In this document: positions 57,308 to 64,000 of the stretch, piece by piece | Layout of the letters: each line of letters starts with the position of its first letter | How positions within the stretch are numbered: position 1 is the stretch's first letter | DNA from: Salvia splendens | Lineage: Eukaryota; Streptophyta; Magnoliopsida; Lamiales; Lamiaceae | Length of the DNA stretch: 64,000 bases | NCBI RefSeq assembly: GCF_004379255.2 | Contig: NC_056032.1 | Coordinates: 32,585,322 to 32,649,321, forward strand | Reading direction: 5' to 3' | Made by a program: the position numbers and the translations under genes | Notes under the pieces: generated by a model | Database searches by the model: none | What the model was told of the DNA's origin: nothing | What the model saw: the letters and a program-made list of their open reading frames with translations, nothing else

Positions 57308-57678
57308 AATTTCTACCTGCTTTCTTCTTAGCTTTACTACAAATAAATAAAACTGGTTTGGTTGTGGCGGCAGATGCTATCTCAAAATCAGATTCATATA
57401 TTTTCTTCAAACGCAATGATGTCGGGAATAAAGGCCCAAATAAAACACACTACTGACCACTTGCTGAAACCTCAAGCTATTCCATAAACAAATCTTACGA
57501 TTGGAATCACGTATTTTACAATCAAATTCAGAGTATCCACTTCCATTCATCCACCGATACACCACGGAGAAGTGGTTAATTACGATGTTCCTCTTTAATC
57601 TCTCCTTCTCAACTTTTACCTCGGTCCGTTAAAATTCTGTCTGAATAAATAAACAAGTGTTGGCGTTTGACAGCAATA
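57308..57678. other. 3' flank of USP gene
   Basis: Probable 3'UTR and spacer before the tRNA gene. Nothing else was seen. Confidence 0.5.
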
Positions 57679-57751
57679 GCGCCTGTAGCTCAAACGATAG
57701 AGCCTCTGTTTCCTAAGCAGAAAGCCGTAGCTTCGACCTCTACCTGGCGCG
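57679..57751 (+). tRNA. tRNA-Arg (CCU), slightly degenerate
   Basis: 73 bases fold as a cloverleaf: acceptor GCGCCTG with CTGGCGC and discriminator G, D-stem GCTC/GAGC, anticodon stem TCTGT/GCAGA around the loop TTCCTAA (anticodon CCT), variable AAGCC, and T-arm GTAGC TTCGACC TCTAC. Plant tRNA-Arg(CCU) has nearly this sequence. Changes from the expected form are a C:T mismatch at the loop-side end of the T-stem, an altered B box (GCTTCGACC instead of GGTTCGACC) and a C at position 26. It may be a weakened or dead copy. A run of T follows about 10 bases downstream. Confidence 0.8.
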
Positions 57752-58428
57752 ATCATATTTATTTCAATTTTTTATTTTCTATTTTTTTAACATATAATAA
57801 GAGGATCGTTTTTTTTATTAAAAAGTATTTCCTATTTTGCTTTTATTTCAAATATAGGAATTATAAGAGTTTTATAATATACTCCCGCCGTCCACCAAAA
57901 ATGAGTCTTATTTTTATATAATAGCTTATCTAAAAAAAGTCTTATTTTTATATAATAGCTTATCTAAAAAAGAATAAAAAATAAAATAAATAATATTTTA
58001 TGGATAAAATGATAAAAATGAATAATATTTGGTGAACACCAAAGTATTTTTTTTATTACTACATCGGCATTTAACCCAATAAAGTTGAACAAGAAAAGAT
58101 ATTTAAAATAAGATGATTCAACTTAAAACTAGATGATGCAACATTACTCTGATGATTCAATTTAAAACAAGATGATGCAACATTACTCCGATGATTCAAG
58201 TAGTACATGTATTTAGTACATGTATATGTGTAATACTCTAATTTCTCTTTTTGGTCTGTAACATAGACCAAAATGATAAAAAGAATACTTATCCAAAAAA
58301 AGAATAAAAAAATAAAATGAATATGAGTCTCATTTTTATATAATAGCTTATCCAAAAAAGAATAAAAAGTAAAATAATAATATTTTATGGACAAACCAAA
58401 ATGATAAAAATGAATAATATTTGGTGAA
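57752..58428. repeat. AT-rich spacer with Stowaway pieces and duplication
   Basis: ACTCCCGCCGTCCACCAAAA at 57881 resembles a Stowaway end. The block ATATAATAGCTTATC, then ATAATATTTTATGGA, then AATGAATAATATTTGGTGAA occurs at about 57940-58036 and again at about 58338-58428. GATGATTCAA/GATGATGCAA units are repeated at 58110-58200. Confidence 0.55.
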
Positions 58429-59025
58429 TGATGGGGTACGAACTAAACCCTAATGGCAAGCCCAATAACAGTGACGGCCCATCAGCCCAGAGCCCAAGAA
58501 AGAGTATCTGTTCGGCACGACCAAAGAGTTCGGCACGACCAAAGAGTTCGGACTCAGCCTACAGCTCGGTAAAAGCCGACCAGTCAAGCTCTCCTCTCAG
58601 ATCGGCAAGAGTTGATCGGTAAAGTCCAGCAGTTCGGTCTCAGCATTCGACCGAACTAGGAGTTAGTGGACTCATGAAAGGCCTCCACGACCTCCACTAT
58701 ACCCACGATCTATTTAGTGGTATGAAGCAGTTATTGAGCAGTTATTGCTCACCCACGATCTTGTTAGTGGGGCTGCAAACCACGATCCTAGTTCAATGTA
58801 TAAATAGAACTTAGATCAGATAGAAAAGGGTTAAGCTCTCTAGAGATAAAATAGCATATAGCAAGTCTGTGTTGTAAGCTGTATTTTCGCAGATCAAGCA
58901 ATACAAACCTGCCCTCATTTCTCCCCGTGGACGTAGATTTACCTCAGTAAATCGAACCACGTAAATTCATTGTGTCATAATTCTCTACCAGCATTTACTA
59001 ACATCAATAATTCGCGGAACCATCA
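58429..59025 (+). repeat. Left LTR of gypsy element
   Basis: Starts TGATGGGGTACG and ends GGAACCATCA, directly before the primer-binding site. An 18-base unit TTCGGCACGACCAAAGAG is repeated in tandem at 58511-58546. TTCGG and GTTCGGTC motifs recur, and CCACGATCT/TTAGTGG blocks occur twice. The exact left border is uncertain by a few bases without the partner LTR. Confidence 0.8.
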
Positions 59026-59101
59026 CTGGCGCCGTCTGTGGGAAACAGAGAACAAAATTTGTGATAAAGCGAATTTTTGATCCATTTTTTCCACCCAAAA
59101 A

Positions 59102-62100
59102 ATGCATACCAGATCGCAGAGTGCCCGTATTCCTGCCCGTGAGAACCAGGAGGAAGCCAATCCATCCCACAGGTCTGGAAAACAGCCTAGGGATAAATCC
59201 ACCACCAGTTCTCATGGCGAAGGAACAAGCCGCTCCAAAAATCGTCCCACTGAGTCTTCCCAGCAGCCCGATTTGAATGAGGCTGTCAAGCAGTTTTTGG
59301 CTGAAAAGCAGGAGGAATTCTTAACCTTCCTGCGAAAAAGCCAAAAGCAGCCGGAGACGAAAACGACGGATTCTCCTTCTCCCTCCGCACAAGAAAGTCA
59401 CTACCGCAGTAGTGTCGCATCTCCCAGGAGAAAGAATCCCCGTCCCCCACATATTCCAGCTCCTCCTCGGTACCGGAATCACAGGAGAACTCAATCTCCT
59501 CCATACCGACGAGATATCGGATTCGCCGTGTACGGAGCACTGAAGACTCCGTTCTCGGACGACATCACCCGAACTCCCCTACCACAGAACTACCGAACTC
59601 CGTCGATGACTTACGACGGGCTCGTGGATCCTCACGATTTCTTGGGGCGCTATCAATATAACATGGCGAACCAGGGTCTCAACGAGGTCCACATGTGCAA
59701 GCTGTTTCCCGAGCTGCTCATCGGGAACGCAAGAAGGTGGTTCGATAGCCTCCCCCAGGGCAGCATCAGATCTTACCGAGATCTAATGGATGCCTTCCAC
59801 AGGAGGTTTTTTCAGAAAGCGGAAGCCCGAATCACTTCGGCTCAGCTGCTTTCCATTCGTCAAGGTCGCGACGAAAAAATCAGCGACTTTATGACAAGAT
59901 TCCACAAGGAATGCCTGCAAGTAGACGATCTCAACGATCTGCTTGTCATTTCGGCATTCCAAAATGGAATCATGCCCGGAGCTCTCTACAGGAAGCTCGT
60001 TGAGTGCGGTCCGCAGACAGCTCAGGAAATGTGGGACATTGCGGACCAGTACTCCCGGGCCGATGAGGCAGACCGTCGCAAACGGTCGTTAGACAGCTCA
60101 TCGTCCCGAGGAGACAGAAGGAAGCCCGATCATAGCGATCAGGGGCATCCTCGCCGGACTCCATTTGAAAGAATTCAAAGGGCTCCGGTGCAAGACAGAT
60201 TGGGACCCTCGTCTCAATCCCGAGAAGCCGCCCGCTCAGTTCGTCCCGCTGAACAAGCCGAGAGCGGAAATTTTCGAATTGCACTCTGACCTGTTCGAAA
60301 AGCCAAAGCGGATGACGAAATCAGCCGCGCGCCGACCACAGGATAACTACTACTGCTCCTACCATCAAGACCACGGTCACGATACTGAGGAGTGCAGAAA
60401 CTTGGCTGCAGGCATCGATGTTCTTGTGAAGGCAGGGACATTGAAAAAATACCGAAGTAAGCAGCCAAAGAAGAATAAAAAGCAGAGTGGTGCGAACTGC
60501 GCTCCTCAGGATCCGAAAAGGCAGCCGGATCCCGAAGACGATGACGAGCCGCAATATGATGGAGTAATCCAGACTATTGACGCGCTCCCTGCCGGGAAGA
60601 CCAAGTCGTCCCTAAAGTCAGAGCGCAGAGGCTCCAATCGAGAGGAGCCAACGCATAAAAGGCTGAAGCAGGACGAAGTGATTACGTTCTCGGCTGCTGA
60701 TCCCGTCCCGGCCATCTCTCCTCACCAAGACGCCATTGTCATCCAAGCCGGAGTGGCAAACAAACTGATCCACAGGGTGTTTGTGGATACAGGAGCGTCG
60801 GTTAGCATTCTTTTTAAAGAGTGCTTCGACAAACTGGAAGTGGACCCAGCTCGGCTCAGTCCGGCTCCGCTTCCCCTGAAGAGCTTCACCCAGGAGGACA
60901 CCCGCCCTGAAGGTATTATCAGCCTTCCGATCACGGTGGGGAAAGCGCCTACTAGCTCCAGTACGATGATTGAGTTTTTCGTGGTGAAAGCTCGGTCCCC
61001 GTACAACGTCATCCTGGGAAGAGACTGGCTCAACACAGTTCGGGCCGTTTGCTCCACCTATCACCTCACCATCAAGATCCCCACTAAAGGAGGGATAGCG
61101 GTCATCCGAGGTGACCAAAAGAGAGCAAAGGAATGTCTGCAAATTGCGCTTAGAAGTGCCGAGCAGTCAGATCGGCACCACCAAGCATAGCAATCACAGC
61201 AGCCGGAGTCAGAGGCGATGACCGAAGTCATACCGGAGCCGAACTCGATGACAGTTCAGCTGTACGAAGACGATCCATCCAGAACGGTTAAGATCGGCTT
61301 CGCGGGAACGCCCCTACTTCGGGAAAAAACCATCCAGCTCCTCAAGGAGTATAAAGACGTCTTTGCATGGTCTCCGTTGGACATGACCGGAGTGCCCCCC
61401 GAGGTAATCACTCATCGGTTAAATATTGATCCTTCAGTCCGGCCGATAAAACAGAAGCAAAGACTCTTTGCGGCAGAACGAAATCAAGTCATCCATGACG
61501 AAGTCCGTCAATTATTGAAGGCGGATGTGTTATTCGAAGTGAAGTACCCTTCGTGGGTAGCCAATCCTGTCATGATCAAGAAAAAGGAAGGAGGATGGCG
61601 GATGTGCATAGATTTCACCGATCTAAATAAGCACTGTCCCAAAGATTGCTATCCCCTTCCGAACATAGATAAAAAAGTAGAAGCTTTGATAGGCTTTGAA
61701 ATTTTTTGTTTTCTTGATCTGTACAAAGGATACCATCAAGTTTTAATGGATGAGATTGACGCTTCAAAAACGGCCTTCATTACTGATTTCGGCATTTTCG
61801 CTTATAAAAAGATGCCATTTCGGTTTAAAGAATGCCGGAGCCACTTATCAAAGGATGGTAGACAAGCTTTTTCGGCACCTGATTGGAAAGGAGGTCGAAG
61901 TGTATGTTGACGATATAGTCGTCAAAAGCAAAAGCACTTCGGAGTACGAGCACAACCTCAAGTCCACTCTCAATGTGCTCAAGAAAGCCAACCTCAAACT
62001 TAATCCCCAAAAGTGTACCTTTTTGGTAGATTCGGGAAAGTTTCTGGGTTGTTGGGTTTCAAAGGACGGACTCAAGGCAAACCCCTCAAAAGTTCAAATC

Positions 62101-64000
62101 GTTCAGAACATGGCAATGCCGAAGTCCATACATGACGTGCAAAGGCTAACCGGATGTCTAGCCGCACTGAATCGATTCCTTTCCCAAGCAGCCGAAAAGC
62201 AACTGCCGTTCTTCAAGGTGTTGAAAAAGGCACCAAAGTTCGAGTGGGGAGCCGAGCAGAAAAAGGCCTTTGACGAGCTCAAAAGTTATCTAGCCGAGCT
62301 TCCTATGCTCTCTGCTCCAGCCGAAGCCGAAGTAATATTCTTATACTTAGCGGCATCGGATCAAACCATCAGCGCGGTGCTTGTACGAGAAGAAGGCCTA
62401 AAGCAGCTTCCCATCTACTTTACAAGCCGAGCATTAAGAGGTCCAGAAACAAGGTATCAACCACTGGAAAAGATTGCTCTGGCATTAGTAAATGCAGCAA
62501 GGAGACTGCGGCCATACTTCTATGCTCACAAGGTATGCGTCTTAACTGATCTACCACTTCGGCAAGTGTTGACCAAACCAGAAGCATCAGGCAGAATCGC
62601 CAAGTGGGCTATAGAGTTGGGAGAGCACACAATTGAATACCTACCTCGGAAAGCCATCAAGGGACAAGCCTTGGCAGATTTTCTTGCAGAAGCAAAGTTC
62701 GATCAAGCAATTCCTGTTATTGCCGAACAGAAGAATTCTGCCAATGCCGAACTAGCACAGCCCTTGGAATCCGAAATAGAGCCGCCGGACTGCTGGAGCG
62801 GATTCGTAGATGGAGCTTCAAACAAGATGGGAAGTGGAGCTGGTATTTTACTTGTCGCTCCCGACGGACACGAGGTAACCTACTCACTTCGGTTCCTATT
62901 CCCCACTACTAATAATGAAGCCGAGTACGAAGCCCTCCTGGCCGGACTCCAGTTAGCGCAAAGTCTGCTCGTCAAATCTCTCAAAGTCCATTGTGATTCA
63001 CAAGTCATAGTAAATCACATGTTGGGTACAAGTGAAGCCCGTGACGAGAGAATGAAGAAGTATTTGGACAAAGCGCAAAGCATCAGCCGAAGTTTCTCCT
63101 ATTTTCGGATAATCCGTATTCCCAGAGCGGAAAATAGCCGAGCAGATACCTTAAGTAAGTTGGCCTCAGATCCGAGCTCCAAGGCGGAAGAATTCATGCA
63201 TCGAAGCATTGATGAAGCCGAGGTACATTCAGTATCCAGCTCGCCGAACTGGATGACGCCGATCTTGCAGTATCTGGATCAAGGACAATTGCCTGAGGAT
63301 AAGAGAGAAGCTCGGAAGATTACGTGCCGAGCACTTCGGTACGAACTTCATGAAGGAGTCCTCTTTAGAAAGTCTTACCTCCAGCCGTTATTGCGGTGCG
63401 TAGGACCAGAAGAGACGGACTACATCCTCAGAGAAGTTCATGAAGGATCGTGCGGTAGCCACATCGGAGCCAGAGCTTTAGCTAAAAAAGTTCTGAGATG
63501 GGGATATTATTGGCCAACCATGGTACAAGAGGCAGTGCAGCTCGTCAAGAAGTGTACGAAGTGCCAAATTCATGCAAATGTCCCAAGGATGCCGCAGACC
63601 GATCTATACACTATGCAAAGCCCTTGGCCTTTCATGCAATGGGGCATAGACATAGTGGGACCACTTCCTCAAGCTCCTCGGCAAATGAAATTCCTTATCG
63701 TTGCCGTGGACTACTTCACGAAGTGGGTGGAGGCTGAACCATTAGCTACGATAACGAGCTCAAAGGCATTGGACTTCGTCTGGAAGAACATAGTGTGCCG
63801 ATTTGGCATACCCCACATCCTCATCTCGGATAATGGGACTCAGTTCACCGACAAGACGTTCAAGAATTGGTGCCAAGAGCTGAACATTCAACAGCGGTTC
63901 ACTTCGGTCTCCCATCCTCAAGCAAACGGACAAACGGAAGTAACGAACCGGATTCTGGTGAAAGGTTTAAAAGCCCGGTTAGAACAAGCCAAAGGACAAT
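59102..64000 (+). pseudogene. gypsy gag-pol with several lesions, runs off window
   Basis: Gag is 59102-60289 (core GALYRKLVECGPQTAQEMW, with FLGRYQYNMANQGLNEVHMC and RRWFDSLPQGSIRSYRDLMD). At about 60165-60289 the coding frame changes to one that carries a Cys/His knuckle (YCSYHQDHGHDTEEC) and the protease (VFVDTGASVSILF). A TAG at 61188-61190 interrupts that frame between protease and reverse transcriptase. Reverse transcriptase starts at about 61218 (AWSPLDMTGVPPEV, WRMCIDFTDLNKHCP, CFLDLYKGYHQV). One extra T near 61820 shifts the frame just before the segment with YVDDIVVKSK. From there the frame stays open to 64000, with RNase H, the second RNase H, the integrase zinc region (HEGSCGSH, CTKCQ) and core (WGIDIVGPLP, ISDNGTQF). 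It is unable to make a full polyprotein as written. Confidence 0.9.

Larger units (their letters stand above)
58429..64000 (+). mobile_element. Ty3-gypsy element, Tat-like, 5' part
   Basis: The left LTR is followed by TGGCGCCGTCTGTGGG, a primer-binding site common in plant Tat/Athila-type elements. Then come gag, protease, reverse transcriptase, RNase H, a second RNase H-like domain and integrase in gypsy order. The right LTR and target duplication are outside the window. The second RNase H (FVDGASNKMGSGAGILL) after the normal one points to the Tat lineage. Confidence 0.92.

Noticed and set aside
63498..63737. 79-codon plus-strand frame in the gypsy integrase region
   Set aside because: It is out of frame with the clear integrase coding sequence around it.

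Overview
This is nuclear DNA from a flowering plant. Its genes are split by GT-AG introns, it carries mitochondrial and chloroplast biogenesis genes of plant type, and it holds Stowaway, PIF/Harbinger, hAT, mariner, Ty1-copia and Ty3-gypsy elements of plant lineages. The genus cannot be fixed from sequence alone. An asterid such as a member of the Lamiales is a guess, not a result.

Layout. 1-5250: AT-rich spacer with a dead Harbinger transposase and a foldback repeat. 5250-7700: an intact HAD-family phosphatase gene (+). 7875-11718: a complete-ended mariner-like element with a broken transposase, a hairpin series, an exact 60-bp tandem array and an opposite-strand ORF. 12185-16607: the ATP23 metalloprotease gene (-), preceded by a duplicated copy of its last exon fused to a truncated Harbinger, with a 914-bp MITE between them. 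16772-18982: a Harbinger element with only the SANT/Myb-like ORF1, abutting a second MITE. 19155-19977: a YidD-like chloroplast protein gene (+). 22407-24877: a damaged GH3 glycosidase gene with a U6 snRNA fragment just after it. 25202-26324: a Lys/Glu-rich protein (-). 26955-28875: a second ORF1-only Harbinger with an intact ORF. 30735-40329: two GT47 exostosin-type glycosyltransferase genes (-), the first broken and with a copia insertion just upstream, the second intact. 41659-46369: a nest of four DNA transposons. 47307-49586: a young LTR element with no pol but one long ORF. 50394-57307: a head-to-head pair of universal stress protein genes. The minus-strand member is split in exon 2 by a nearly intact TNT1-like copia element; the plus-strand member is intact. 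57679: a tRNA-Arg(CCU). 58429-64000: the 5' part of a Ty3-gypsy (Tat-like) element that runs off the window.

The working cellular genes (HAD phosphatase, ATP23, YidD-like, GT47, USP) look unrelated and form no pathway or cluster. What ties the window together is repeated transposon insertion, including into and beside genes. Target-site duplications define the ends of most elements exactly. I found no clear novel biochemical system. The most unusual candidates are the mariner-like element with an opposite-strand acidic ORF, the Harbinger elements that carry ORF1 but no transposase, and the pol-less LTR element with an intact orphan ORF. Splice sites and frames were read by eye, so single-base breaks could be assembly errors.
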